NCBI RefSeq assembly: GCF_051811025.1
Contig: NZ_JBPWQE010000001.1
Span: 1,054,001-1,118,000 of the forward strand
DNA length: 64,000 bases
Reading direction: 5' to 3'
DNA from: Tardiphaga sp051811025
GTDB taxonomy: Bacteria > Pseudomonadota > Alphaproteobacteria > Rhizobiales > Xanthobacteraceae
Each line of letters opens with the position of its first letter. Within the stretch, counting starts at the first letter, position 1. A program made the position numbers and the translations under genes. The notes beneath the pieces were generated by a model. The model was not told where the DNA came from and did not search any database. It saw nothing but the letters and a program-made list of their open reading frames with translations. Shown piece by piece: positions 27,333 to 36,613 of the stretch.

Positions 27333-27386
27333 GGGGGCAAACGGCCGTCAGAGCCGTGCATCATCACGAACATTCGGGAGGAAACC

Positions 27387-28364
27387 ATGAGAGCCGGACG
27401 TATCGCCGTGTTGTTTTGCCTAGGTCTCGCGCTGCATGTCACCACCGCAAGAGCCTCGGATGATGCGAGCACGTACCCGAACCGACCGATCCGCCTTGTC
27501 GTCGGCTTTACCGCCGGTGGTGGCAACGACATCATTGCCCGGGTGATCGGGCAGAAACTGTCGGAGAGCCTCGGCCAGCCTGTCATCGTCGAGAACAAGC
27601 CGGGGGCCGGCGCCGTCGTCGCTACCGAATATGTCGCGCGTTCCACGCCCGATGGCTACACGCTGCTGATCGGCGCGAGCGGCGCCATGGTCATCAACCC
27701 AGCGGTTTACGAGAAGCTCAACTATGACACGCTTCGCGATTTCGCGCCGATCTCCGAGCTGGGCTCGTTTCCACTGATCCTGATCGTCAACGCCTCCTCG
27801 CCGTTCAAGTCGGTCGCGGATCTGGTCTCCTATGCGAAAGCCAATCCGGGCAAATCGAACTACTCGTCGGCCTCCGCCGCGTTCCAGCTTGCGACTGAGC
27901 TCTTCAAGCAGAAGACCGGGGCGCCGATGCAGATGATCCCCTACAAAGGCGCCAACGACAGCGTAACGGCCGTCATTGCTGGCGAGGTTACCGCGACGGT
28001 CGCTGACGCCGGCCCGGTGATGGGTCAGATCACGGGCGGCCAAGCGCGCGCGCTCGCAGTAGCTGCGCCCAAGAGGATGGCGGAACTGCCCGATGTACCT
28101 ACAATGAAGGAAGCCGGCGCGGATTTTGAAGCTGTGCTGTGGAGCGGGGTTTTCGCGCCGAAGGCGACGCCACCCGCCATCGTGAAGAAGCTGCAGGACG
28201 AATTCGTGCGGATCGCCCGGATGCCGGACGTGGTCGCGCGTCTCAAGACCCTCAGCATCGAATCCGTCGGCAGCACGTCGGATGAGTTTTCGCGGATCAT
28301 CGCTTCCGATATCGAGCGCTGGGTCGCAGTCGCGCGCGCCGGAAACATCCGGCTCACGCAGTAA
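27387..28364 (+). CDS. Tripartite tricarboxylate transporter (Bug family) substrate-binding protein
   Basis: Periplasmic binding protein of 325 residues with a Sec signal (hydrophobic core at about 8-18, cleavage near ARAS). Family blocks are RLVVGFTAGGGNDIIARVIG and VENKPGAGAVVATEYVA. GGGAGG lies in front of the ATG. It stands inside the monooxygenase/ThDP operon, so it probably delivers that pathway's substrate. As with the other two Bug proteins here, no membrane partners are nearby. Confidence 0.88.
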   Translation: MRAGRIAVLFCLGLALHVTTARASDDASTYPNRPIRLVVGFTAGGGNDIIARVIGQKLSESLGQPVIVENKPGAGAVVATEYVARSTPDGYTLLIGASGAMVINPAVYEKLNYDTLRDFAPISELGSFPLILIVNASSPFKSVADLVSYAKANPGKSNYSSASAAFQLATELFKQKTGAPMQMIPYKGANDSVTAVIAGEVTATVADAGPVMGQITGGQARALAVAAPKRMAELPDVPTMKEAGADFEAVLWSGVFAPKATPPAIVKKLQDEFVRIARMPDVVARLKTLSIESVGSTSDEFSRIIASDIERWVAVARAGNIRLTQ

Positions 28365-28388
28365 GCGTCTCGGGCAGAGGACTTCGTC

Positions 28389-30068
28389 ATGAGCGATGAT
28401 CCCATTCGCCTGAATGCCGACGTCGTTGTTGTCGGCGCGGGGCCGGTCGGGCTCACGCTCGCGATGGACCTTGCCTCGCGCGGCGTCGAGGTGATCGTCC
28501 TCGAAGCCCGCCTGCGCGGTGAGCTACCTAATGTCAAATCGAACCACGTATCGGCGCGGTCGATGGAAATCTTCCGCAGACTTGGCGTGGCTCGGAAAAT
28601 ACGCGATGCCGGTCTACCCGCGGATTATCCCAATGACGTTGCCTATCGCACCACTTTTCTTGGACGCGAGATCACGCGCATTCCGATTCCCTGTCGTGCA
28701 GACCGCTATATTGCCTCGGAAGGCCCCGACACCGACTGGCCGACGCCCGAGCCACCGCATCGGATCAACCAAGTCTATCTGGAACCGGTCCTGTTCGCAC
28801 ATCTCGAAGCGATCCCGAGAGTTCGTATCCTCTCCGCGACGACGCTAACAAACTTCACTCCATCAGAGGATAGCGTCGTGGCGCGCGCGACGGACGCGCA
28901 AGGAAGGGAGGTCGAGATCGCATGCGACTATCTGGTCGGTTGCGATGGCGGCCGTTCCGGCGTCCGCAAGGCCATCGGTGCGACGTTGAGTGGCGACGTG
29001 GCCCTTCAGCATGTTCAGTCGAGTTACATCCGTGCGCCAAGCTTGCTGCCGATGCTGCGCGAAAAGGGCGGCGTACCGGCCTGGGCGTCGTTCTCCCTCA
29101 ATCCGCAGCAGTCGGGAAATGTTTATGCAATCGACGGACGAGAGACCTGGCTGGTCCACGTCTATCTTAGGCCCGGTGTGACTGACTTCGAGGCGATCGA
29201 TCGCGATCATGCGATCCGCACCGTCCTCGGCGTCGACGGGTCGTTCGCGTATGATCTCCTGAGCAAGGAAGATTGGATCGGCCGTCGTCTGATCGTCGAC
29301 CGGATGCGGCGCGACCGTGTCTTCATCTGCGGCGATGCTTCTCATCTCTGGGTGCCTTATGCAGGCTACGGCATGAACGCAGGCATCGCCGATGCTGCGA
29401 ATCTGGCGTGGCTATTGGCGGCGCGCCTTGCGGGTTGGGGCGCCGACGGCATCCTTGCAGCTTACGAAGCCGAACGGCTGCCGATCACCGAACAAGTATC
29501 GCACTTCGCGATGAATCACGCCCATGCGATGACGAAAGCGCGCGGAGCGGTTTCATCCCAAATCGATGCCGAAGGACCGGAGGCAGACGTTTATCGCGCC
29601 TCGATCGCCAAATCGACTTACGATCTCAATGTCCAGCAATATTGCTGCGCCGGACTCAACTTCGGCTATTACTACGAGCGATCTCCGCTTATCGCCTATG
29701 ACGGCGAAGCTGCTCCTCCTTATTCGATGGGCGAATTCACCGCTTCCACAGCGCCCGGCGCGCGCGTGCCGCATTTCACGCTTGCGGACGGGCGATCGCT
29801 ATATGATGCGCTCGGTCAAGGCTACACCCTGCTACGCTTCGATCCCTTTGTGGACGTCACTGCCTTCATGCAGTCAGCGAACGCGTCAGGCGTTCCCGTC
29901 GACGTGCTAGACATCATCTCGGGGGCAGCACCTGTTGTCTATCGGCATAAGCTGCTGCTGGCGCGACCGGATCAGCACGTCGCGTGGCGCAGCGACGATC
30001 TTCCAGCCGATCTGGAGGAGCTCATCAGCACGATCCGAGGCGCATCCTCCTCGATTGCCAATGTCTAA
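28389..30068 (+). CDS. FAD-dependent aromatic monooxygenase (MhpA/phenol hydroxylase type)
   Basis: Third flavin hydroxylase of the region, 559 residues. Motifs are VVVGAGPVGLTLAMDLASRG (about 10-29), YLVGCDGGRSGVRKAIG, and GDASHLWVPYAGYGMNAGIA. The last is a variant of the usual GDAAHxxPPxGGxGxN, with Trp-Val and Tyr-Ala replacements near the active site. A C-terminal thioredoxin-like tail ends at ARPDQHVAWRS. It is the last gene of the operon. The substrate is unknown and probably follows from the product of the first monooxygenase or the ThDP enzyme. Confidence 0.85.
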   Translation: MSDDPIRLNADVVVVGAGPVGLTLAMDLASRGVEVIVLEARLRGELPNVKSNHVSARSMEIFRRLGVARKIRDAGLPADYPNDVAYRTTFLGREITRIPIPCRADRYIASEGPDTDWPTPEPPHRINQVYLEPVLFAHLEAIPRVRILSATTLTNFTPSEDSVVARATDAQGREVEIACDYLVGCDGGRSGVRKAIGATLSGDVALQHVQSSYIRAPSLLPMLREKGGVPAWASFSLNPQQSGNVYAIDGRETWLVHVYLRPGVTDFEAIDRDHAIRTVLGVDGSFAYDLLSKEDWIGRRLIVDRMRRDRVFICGDASHLWVPYAGYGMNAGIADAANLAWLLAARLAGWGADGILAAYEAERLPITEQVSHFAMNHAHAMTKARGAVSSQIDAEGPEADVYRASIAKSTYDLNVQQYCCAGLNFGYYYERSPLIAYDGEAAPPYSMGEFTASTAPGARVPHFTLADGRSLYDALGQGYTLLRFDPFVDVTAFMQSANASGVPVDVLDIISGAAPVVYRHKLLLARPDQHVAWRSDDLPADLEELISTIRGASSSIANV

Positions 30069-30082
30069 CCCATCAATTCTGC

Positions 30083-30107
30083 CCGCTAGTGGCGCAAAGC
30101 AGGCAAT
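30083..30107 (+). repeat. Dispersed short repeat, copy 2 (degenerate)
   Basis: CCGCTAGTGGCGCAAAGC matches 16 of 18 bases of the copy at 2064. It lies in the 68-base gap between two convergent genes. GCTAG on its left (30085-30089) and CTAGC at about 30138-30142 form short inverted ends around it. Confidence 0.4.
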
Positions 30108-30136
30108 TGGCTTCATCGAGTCTTGAGTATCGACCG

Positions 30137-30913
30137 CTAGCCCAACATTTGGGTGTCGCCGCAGATCGAAATAGCCTGGCCCGAGATCGTGCGCCCGCGT
30201 GGGCTGGCCAGGAACAGGATCTGGTCGGCTATCTGCTCCGGTGTGACGTAGTCCTTAATCGACGTATAGGAGAACGCCGTTTTCTCCATCTCCGCAAAGG
30301 AAATGCCGCGCTGCTGCGCCTTGGCTTCCAGCACGCGGCGCTGGCGGTCACCGGCGACGAGGCCGGGCAGGATCGCGTTGACGCGGATGTTGTCGGGGCC
30401 GAGCTCGATGGAGAGCGATTTCGTGAAGCCGATGACGCCCCATTTCGCTGCGGCATAGGGCGAGCGCATCGCGAAGCCCACGCGGCCAGCTGCCGAGGAC
30501 AGGTTGACGATGGAGCCGTTGCTGCTCTGGCGCAGCAGCGGTACGGCCAGGCGCGTGCAGTTGAACTGGCCGGTCAGGCAGATGTTCAGGCAGCGATCCC
30601 AGTCATCGGGATGCATCTCCTCGACCTTGGCGGTCGGGCCCGCAATGCCGGCATTGTTGACGAGGACATCTAGGCCGCCGAGTTTAGCTGTTGCCTCATC
30701 GAACAGTCTTTGAACTGATGCACGATCAGCAACGTCGCAATGTGTCTGTGTGATTGCGGGATCACTCGCTGTGAGTGCGGCGAGAGCAGCTTGGTCCACA
30801 TCGCAGACATGAACGCGTGCGCCTTCGCCGGCAAAGGCGCGTGCGATGGCCAGGCCGATTCCGTTGGCGCCCGCGGTAACGATGACGCGCAAACCCTTGA
30901 TGTTGAGATCCAT
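30137..30913 (-). CDS. Short-chain dehydrogenase/reductase
   Basis: Classical SDR of 258 residues. The NAD(P) loop is TAGANGIG (13-20), NNAG is at 86-89, and the catalytic Ser139/140, Tyr153 and Lys157 (YAAAK) are in place. Asp at the end of the second strand (CDVD) suggests NAD preference. The start at 30913 is supported by GGAG five bases upstream; the longer frame to 31195 overlaps the regulator gene. It is 25 bases downstream of the GntR gene on the same strand and likely oxidises an intermediate of the substrate imported by the adjacent LIV-type transporter. Confidence 0.88.
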   Translation of the reverse strand: MDLNIKGLRVIVTAGANGIGLAIARAFAGEGARVHVCDVDQAALAALTASDPAITQTHCDVADRASVQRLFDEATAKLGGLDVLVNNAGIAGPTAKVEEMHPDDWDRCLNICLTGQFNCTRLAVPLLRQSSNGSIVNLSSAAGRVGFAMRSPYAAAKWGVIGFTKSLSIELGPDNIRVNAILPGLVAGDRQRRVLEAKAQQRGISFAEMEKTAFSYTSIKDYVTPEQIADQILFLASPRGRTISGQAISICGDTQMLG

Positions 30914-30938
30914 GATGGCTCCGGGGACTTTGTGGGAA

Positions 30939-31718
30939 CTAGGCGGAGAGGCCGCCGCGCGACAGGATGAAATTGGCAGCGCTGGTGATATCGACAGCGA
31001 TCCCGGCTTTGGCAGCTTCGGCATCGCCGATCTCGATCGCCTTGCGAACGTCCGCATGAAACCGAATGGCTTCACCTTTGGCGAGGCGATCGGGATTGCC
31101 GCGCAGATCGAGATTGATGACGGGGCCAGCCTTGAGCCAGAGCGCACGGATGATCTCGACCAGGATCGGCGATTGCGCGGCCTCGTAAACGGCAAAGTGA
31201 AACGTCTTGTTGAGTTCGACGGCGCGCGGAAGGTCGGGTGCCTTCAATTCACTTTCCGCACGCATGGCCGCTTCTGCGGTAGCGATGGAAGCGAGATTGC
31301 GGTCTCCACGTAGTCGCGCTGCCTCTGCTGCGGCATGACCCTCGATAGCGATACGCACCTTCGTCAGATCGCGAAACTGCGTGGCCGACATAACGGGCAC
31401 ACGCACCGCACGGTTTGCTGCGACTTCCAATGCCTTGTCGGCGACGAGGCGTGACACCGCTTCGCGCACCGGCATGATCGACACGCCAAGCACTTCGGCG
31501 GCCGTCCGCAGCGACAGTTTTTCACCCGGAGCGAGCCGTCCCGAGATCAGCAGATCCGCCAGTTGCGCGTAAGCGCGCTCCCCCAGCGTCTGGCGGTCGA
31601 GCGGCTCCACAAGGGTCAGCGCAGTTGGCAGGTTCAACGCGGTCTCCGGGTATCGTCGCGAAATTGCAGGGAGGGACTCGACAAAGTCCCCGTCTTTTGC
31701 AACTCTAACTGTGATCAC
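30939..31718 (-). CDS. GntR-family transcriptional regulator (FCD/FadR subfamily)
   Basis: Regulator of 259 residues. The winged helix-turn-helix (GERAYAQLADLLISGRLAPG, then LSLRTAAEVLGVSIMPVREAV) is followed by an all-helical FCD effector domain. The frame begins at a GTG (31718), and no ATG precedes the DNA-binding domain. The start codon lies inside a perfect 12-base palindrome, so autoregulation is likely. The gene diverges from the LIV-type transporter operon, which it probably controls. Confidence 0.85.
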   Translation of the reverse strand: MITVRVAKDGDFVESLPAISRRYPETALNLPTALTLVEPLDRQTLGERAYAQLADLLISGRLAPGEKLSLRTAAEVLGVSIMPVREAVSRLVADKALEVAANRAVRVPVMSATQFRDLTKVRIAIEGHAAAEAARLRGDRNLASIATAEAAMRAESELKAPDLPRAVELNKTFHFAVYEAAQSPILVEIIRALWLKAGPVINLDLRGNPDRLAKGEAIRFHADVRKAIEIGDAEAAKAGIAVDITSAANFILSRGGLSA

Positions 31719-31720
31719 AG
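31709..31720. promoter_or_regulatory. Perfect palindrome CTGTGATCACAG, GntR operator candidate
   Basis: A 12-base perfect palindrome that covers the GTG start of the GntR gene and lies about 100 bases before the divergent transporter gene. A partial second copy (GATCAC) follows directly. FCD-type GntR proteins bind short palindromes of this kind. Confidence 0.4.
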
Positions 31721-31818
31721 ATCACGGCAAGCGGACAAAGCCCTCTCAGCAGAAGAGTGCGGCGCCTGCCGGAGGGGAAACAGCCGCGCCGCGCGGCCGT
31801 ATCAGGGAGACGAATCTG

Positions 31819-33075
31819 ATGTCGAACACCAATCAATTCACGCGCCGCAGTCTGCTAAAGACCGCGGGCGGTCTCGCGCTTGCGTCTGGCCTGTCGGCGC
31901 CTTCGATCCTCAGTGCGCAGACCTCCGACGTCATCCGCATCGGCCATCTCACGCCGCGTACCGGCTTTCTCGGCCCGCTCGGCGAATATGGCGTGATGGC
32001 CATCGATCTCGCTGTTGAAGAGATCAATGCCGCTGGCGGCATGATGGGGCGCAAGGTCGAGCTGCTCAAGGAGGACTCGATCAATCCTCAGACAGCCTCG
32101 ACCAAGGCGGAGCGCATGATCGAGCGCGACAAGGTCGCCTGTATCATCGGCGAAATTTCTTCGGCATCGTGTCTGACCATCGCGCAGGTCGCCACGCGCA
32201 ACAAGACGCTGTTCATCAACACCGGCGGAAATTCCGATGCGCTGCGCGGCAAGGACTGTCAGCGCTACATGTTCCACGTCGAGTCGCAGAACTCGATGTA
32301 TGTGAAGACCGTGGGCCGCTCGTTCCTGCGCGATGGTCTCGTGAAGGGCAAGAAGTGGTATTCACTCACGGCGGACTATGCCTTCGGCCATGACCTGCTA
32401 AGCGTGTCGAAGCGATTCATGCAGGCCAATGGCGGCAACTTCGCCGGCGACGACCTGGTGCCGACCGACGCCACGGACTTTTCTGCCTATCTCCTCAAGA
32501 TCCGCGAGGCCAAGCCCGATCTCGTGGTGATCAATCTTGCCGGCAACCAGATCACCAACTTCCTCAAGCAATATGCCGAATTCGGTCTGACTTTCCCGGT
32601 CGGCGGTTTCGGCTTCGACACGGCTCTGGCCTGGGCTGCAGGCAAGGGCAATTTCGTAGGCACCTGGCCTGTGGTCTGGCATCATCTGCTGGATACGCCC
32701 GGCAGCAAGGCCTTCGTTGCGGCCTTCACCAAGAAGTACAACAAGCCGCCGGAGAACCAGGCCTGGGGCGACTACATCGCCACCAAGATCGTGGCGCAGA
32801 GCATCAACGAGCTGAAATCGGCTGAGTCGCCAAAGATCATCGAGCATTTCGAGAAGGGTGCGAAGTTCGATCTCCTGAAGACGCGTCCCGGCTACTTCCG
32901 CGCATCGGATCATCAGCTGATGCACGAAATGTATGCGGTGACGGCGCTGCCCGCGGACAAGATCAAGAACCAGTGGGACATCTTCTCATCGAGCCCGGCC
33001 GTCCCGGGGCCGGATGAACCGCTCGAAGTGATTGCGTCCACCGCGGAAGAGAACGTCTGCAAATTCCCGAGCTAG
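31819..33075 (+). CDS. Branched-chain amino acid-type ABC transporter substrate-binding protein
   Basis: Periplasmic type I binding protein of 418 residues (LivJ-like family). The N-terminus TRRSLLKTAGGLALASGL is a twin-arginine export signal, so the protein may be exported folded. The mature part begins near SDVIRIGHLTPRTGFLGPLG. The ATG at 31819 has AGGGAG upstream; the open frame to 31711 overlaps the GntR gene. It heads an operon with LivH, a LivM-LivG-LivF fusion, a dehydrogenase and a BKACE, so the ligand may be a beta-hydroxy acid or carnitine-like compound rather than an amino acid. Confidence 0.88.
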   Translation: MSNTNQFTRRSLLKTAGGLALASGLSAPSILSAQTSDVIRIGHLTPRTGFLGPLGEYGVMAIDLAVEEINAAGGMMGRKVELLKEDSINPQTASTKAERMIERDKVACIIGEISSASCLTIAQVATRNKTLFINTGGNSDALRGKDCQRYMFHVESQNSMYVKTVGRSFLRDGLVKGKKWYSLTADYAFGHDLLSVSKRFMQANGGNFAGDDLVPTDATDFSAYLLKIREAKPDLVVINLAGNQITNFLKQYAEFGLTFPVGGFGFDTALAWAAGKGNFVGTWPVVWHHLLDTPGSKAFVAAFTKKYNKPPENQAWGDYIATKIVAQSINELKSAESPKIIEHFEKGAKFDLLKTRPGYFRASDHQLMHEMYAVTALPADKIKNQWDIFSSSPAVPGPDEPLEVIASTAEENVCKFPS

Positions 33076-33196
33076 CAACGATGTCGGCGTTTCGCCCTCG
33101 GGCCAGACGCCGACATTCTACTCGCGAAGTTGCTTTCGTCTCGTCCTTCCGACCCCTGTCAGATGCGCGTCAGCGCACGGCTGCGGAGCCCATATC

Positions 33197-34075
33197 ATGT
33201 CCGCCATGTTGCTCACCCAGCAGATCCTCAACGGGCTGCTCGATGGTGTCTATTATCTTCTGATTGCGCTCGGCCTGTCGCTGATCTTTTCGCTCGGTGG
33301 CATCGTGAATCTCGCGCATGGCGCGTTCTATGCGATCGGCGCCTATCTTACCCTTGTCATTTCGCCCTATCTCGGCTTCGGCGGCGCATTCGTCGTGGCC
33401 CCCGTTGTCGTTGCGCTGCTCGGCGTTGTCATCGAGCGGACGTTGTTCCGGCGCTTCTATCGGTCGGATCCCATTCTCTCGCTGCTGCTGACGTTCGGAC
33501 TCGCGATGGTCGCCGAGCAGGCCTTGCGCATGATCTTCGGCGCGCCGCCTTTGTCCTATTCGATCCCGCCGGGGCTGCGCGGTCAGGTGGCGATCGGAAG
33601 CTTTATCTATTCATTCTATCGCGTCGTGCTGCTCGGCATCGCCGTGGCCTGCGTGCTCGGGCTTTGGGTCTTGCTGCAGAAGACCTCGTTCGGTCGCGTC
33701 GTGCGGGCCGGCGTGCAGAATCCTGACATGGTCGGTGCACTCGGTATCTCGCTGCAGCCCTATATGTCGGTCGTCGCAGCCCTGGGTATTGGTCTGGCGG
33801 GACTCGCGGGCGTGTTGCTGGCGCCGATCTATTCGATCCATCCTGCGATGGGGCAGGAGATCATCACGCCCGCCTTCGTGGTGGTCGTGATCGGTGGCCT
33901 CGGCTCGTTCTGGGGTGTGGTGATCGCGGCGCTCTTGGTCGGACTGGTCAAGGGCGTGATGGTCGGCATCGGCTATTCCGCCGCCTCTACGGCGGCGATC
34001 TATCTTCTGATGCTTCTGGTGCTGCTGTTCCGGCCGCGCGGCTTATTCGGCGAACGCATCATGCGGTTCGAGTAA
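33197..34075 (+). CDS. Branched-chain amino acid-type ABC transporter permease (LivH-like)
   Basis: Polytopic inner-membrane permease of 292 residues. It starts LLTQQILNGLLDGVYYLLIA and contains the LivH signature SLGGIVNLAHGAFYAIGAYL. The start at 33197 gives a normal LivH length; the open frame upstream (33032) runs through non-membrane sequence in the 120-base gap after the binding protein. It is followed after four bases by the LivM-LivG-LivF fusion. Confidence 0.88.
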   Translation: MSAMLLTQQILNGLLDGVYYLLIALGLSLIFSLGGIVNLAHGAFYAIGAYLTLVISPYLGFGGAFVVAPVVVALLGVVIERTLFRRFYRSDPILSLLLTFGLAMVAEQALRMIFGAPPLSYSIPPGLRGQVAIGSFIYSFYRVVLLGIAVACVLGLWVLLQKTSFGRVVRAGVQNPDMVGALGISLQPYMSVVAALGIGLAGLAGVLLAPIYSIHPAMGQEIITPAFVVVVIGGLGSFWGVVIAALLVGLVKGVMVGIGYSAASTAAIYLLMLLVLLFRPRGLFGERIMRFE

Positions 34076-34079
34076 GGCG

Positions 34080-36605
34080 ATGCCAATGTTGAATCGTCTT
34101 CCCGTTCCATTGCTGATCGCGGGCGTCGGCTTGCTCATCCTGCCGCCGATCTTGCTGGCGCTCGGATTGACCGTGACGTCGGCGACGGAGATCGTCGTCT
34201 TCGCACTGGCCTGCATGGCTCTGAATATCCTGGTGGGGCACACCGGTCTCGTCTCGTTCGGTCATGGCGCCTGGTTCGGCCTCGCGGCCTATGCTGCAGC
34301 GCTGATCCAGCGCAACTGGATGCCGAATTCATTCGTCGGGCCGACACTGCTTGGGCTTGTCGTGGTGGCCATCACGGCGGCTGCCTTCGGCTACCTGATC
34401 CTGCGCCGCCGCGGCGTGTATTTCTCGCTGCTGACGCTGGCGCTCGCGGCCATGCTCTACAGCGTCTCGTTCCGCTGGACCGACGTCACCGGCGGCGAGA
34501 ACGGCCTCGGCGGCATCACCCGGCCGGTGCTGCTCGGCTTCGACCTCGATGCGGGTGCGACCTATTACTGGTTCGTGGCGCTGATCGCGTTTCTTGTGCT
34601 GATCCTGCTGTGGCTCTTCCACAATTCTACGGTCGGTTCGGTGCTGGTGGCGATCCGTGAGAACGAACAGCGCGCGCGCTTCCTCGGCTATCCCACTAAT
34701 CGCTACAAGCTCGCCGCCTTCGTGCTGTCGGCCGCCGTCACAGGTTTGGCCGGCATTCTGCTGCTCTATAAGAACCGGATGACGTCAGCGGATCCCATTT
34801 CGGTGGCCTTCTCTGGCGAGTTGCTGGCTATGGTCGTGATCGGCGGCATGCGCAGCTTCCTCGGGCCAGCGTTGGGCGCGCTGTTCTTCATCCTGTTTCG
34901 CGAGTTCCTGGGCATCTACTCCGAGAATTGGCTGTTCTGGTTCGGCCTGGTCTTCGTCGGCTTCATCATCTTCTCGCCCACCGGTCTGATCGGCATGGGC
35001 GAGCGCCTGATCGCACCGTTCCGCAAGAAAGTGGAAGAAGACGCGGCGATGTCGGCGCGGCGCATCGAAGTCCTGCCGTTGCCGGAATTTCTGAAGCCGA
35101 AATCGTCGGTCGATGGCGCTGTGCTTGCCGCCAGCCATATCGTGAAGAGCTTCGGTGGCATCAAGGCGGTGCAGGGCGTCGATATCGCCATCGCCGATCG
35201 CACGCTGCATGCGCTGATCGGTCCGAACGGTGCCGGCAAGACCACCGCGTTCAATCTGCTGTCGGGCATGTACAAGCCGGATCAGGGCAGTGTGTCGCTG
35301 ATGGGCAGGCCTATCGCCGGCCATACGCCGGAAGATATTGCGAGGGCAGGTATTGGGCGTTCGTTCCAAATCACCAACCTGTTTCCCGCGCTCAGCGTTG
35401 GCGAAAATATCCGCCTCGCGGTGCAAGCACGGCATCCGCGGCGCTTCGATCCCGTGACCAACGCGCTATCGATTGGCGCAATCAACGCGGAGACCGATGC
35501 GGTGATCCGCTATCTCGGCCTCGCAGGAATCGAGAAGGCAGAGGCAGGCATGCTGTCTTACGGCGGTCAACGCCTGCTCGACATGGGCGTCGCGCTGGCC
35601 ACAGCGCCGCGCGTCCTGTTGCTTGACGAACCGCTTGCAGGCCTCGCTGCTGCCGAACGTGAACGTATCGGTGCGATCATCAAGCGCATCTCGACCGATT
35701 TGCCGGTTCTGCTGGTCGAGCATGACATCGATCGGGTGTTCCAGCTGGCCGACCACGTCACCGTCATGAATGAGGGACGCGTATTGCTGGATGGCTCCGT
35801 CGAAGAGGCGCGGTCCAGCCCGAAGGTGCAGGAAGTTTATATTGGGTCGGGTACGACGGCTGTGGCTGCGCGCCCCCGCGAGACCGCGGCGGGGGCGAAG
35901 CCGCTGCTGACGGTGAAGAATGTCGATACGTTCTATGGCAAGAGCCACATTCTCAACGACGTCAATTTTACCCTGCACGAGAACGAGATTATCGCACTGC
36001 TCGGGCGCAATGGCGCGGGTAAGTCGACCTTGCTCAAGTCGTTGATCGGGATCGCGCCGGCATCGAATGGCTCTATTCAACTGGCAGGCAGCGAGTTGAT
36101 CGGCCTGTCGTCTGCGGAAGCTGCGCGGCTCGGCATCGGCTACGTACCACAGGGACGAGCCTTGTTCGCAGGCATGACCGTCGAGCAGAATCTCGAACTT
36201 GGTGGTCTCAAGCGGCAGACTGGCAATGGTGTGCATTGGACCCGCGAGCGCATCTACGACTATTTCCCGCGCATTCGTGAGCGTCTCGACAGCCCCGCCG
36301 ATTATCTGTCAGGCGGCGAGCAGCAGATGGTGGCCGTGGCGCGCGCGCTGTCGGGCGACGTCCGCGTCTTGTTGCTGGATGAGCCGTTCGAAGGATTGGC
36401 GCCCGCGGTCGTGGAGCAGTTGTTTGAAACCTTCGACCGGCTCCGCAAGGAAATTGCCATCATCATCGTCGACCATAATCTCGATCTGGCTTTGGCTTTG
36501 TCCGATTCGACGGTGGCGCTGGAGCGGGGCAAGGTAATTCATCAGGGGTCGTCGAAGGCCCTGCGTGACGATCTCGATCTGCGCCGCAAGGTGCTGTGGC
36601 TGTGA
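34080..36605 (+). CDS. LivM-LivG-LivF fusion: ABC permease with two ATPase domains
   Basis: One 841-residue chain made of three normally separate subunits. Residues about 1-315 are a LivM-type permease (GHTGLVSFGHGAWFGLAAYA). Residues about 345-590 are a LivG-type ATPase with Walker A GPNGAGKTT (381-389) and an ABC signature LSYGGQ. Residues about 615-841 are a LivF-type ATPase with Walker A GRNGAGKST (642-650), signature LSGGEQ and Walker B VLLLDEPFEGL. Short linkers join the parts. No frameshift is needed, so the fusion is genuine in this sequence. With LivH this would give a transporter encoded by only three genes. Confidence 0.92.
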   Translation: MPMLNRLPVPLLIAGVGLLILPPILLALGLTVTSATEIVVFALACMALNILVGHTGLVSFGHGAWFGLAAYAAALIQRNWMPNSFVGPTLLGLVVVAITAAAFGYLILRRRGVYFSLLTLALAAMLYSVSFRWTDVTGGENGLGGITRPVLLGFDLDAGATYYWFVALIAFLVLILLWLFHNSTVGSVLVAIRENEQRARFLGYPTNRYKLAAFVLSAAVTGLAGILLLYKNRMTSADPISVAFSGELLAMVVIGGMRSFLGPALGALFFILFREFLGIYSENWLFWFGLVFVGFIIFSPTGLIGMGERLIAPFRKKVEEDAAMSARRIEVLPLPEFLKPKSSVDGAVLAASHIVKSFGGIKAVQGVDIAIADRTLHALIGPNGAGKTTAFNLLSGMYKPDQGSVSLMGRPIAGHTPEDIARAGIGRSFQITNLFPALSVGENIRLAVQARHPRRFDPVTNALSIGAINAETDAVIRYLGLAGIEKAEAGMLSYGGQRLLDMGVALATAPRVLLLDEPLAGLAAAERERIGAIIKRISTDLPVLLVEHDIDRVFQLADHVTVMNEGRVLLDGSVEEARSSPKVQEVYIGSGTTAVAARPRETAAGAKPLLTVKNVDTFYGKSHILNDVNFTLHENEIIALLGRNGAGKSTLLKSLIGIAPASNGSIQLAGSELIGLSSAEAARLGIGYVPQGRALFAGMTVEQNLELGGLKRQTGNGVHWTRERIYDYFPRIRERLDSPADYLSGGEQQMVAVARALSGDVRVLLLDEPFEGLAPAVVEQLFETFDRLRKEIAIIIVDHNLDLALALSDSTVALERGKVIHQGSSKALRDDLDLRRKVLWL

Positions 36606-36613
36606 GAGCATCA

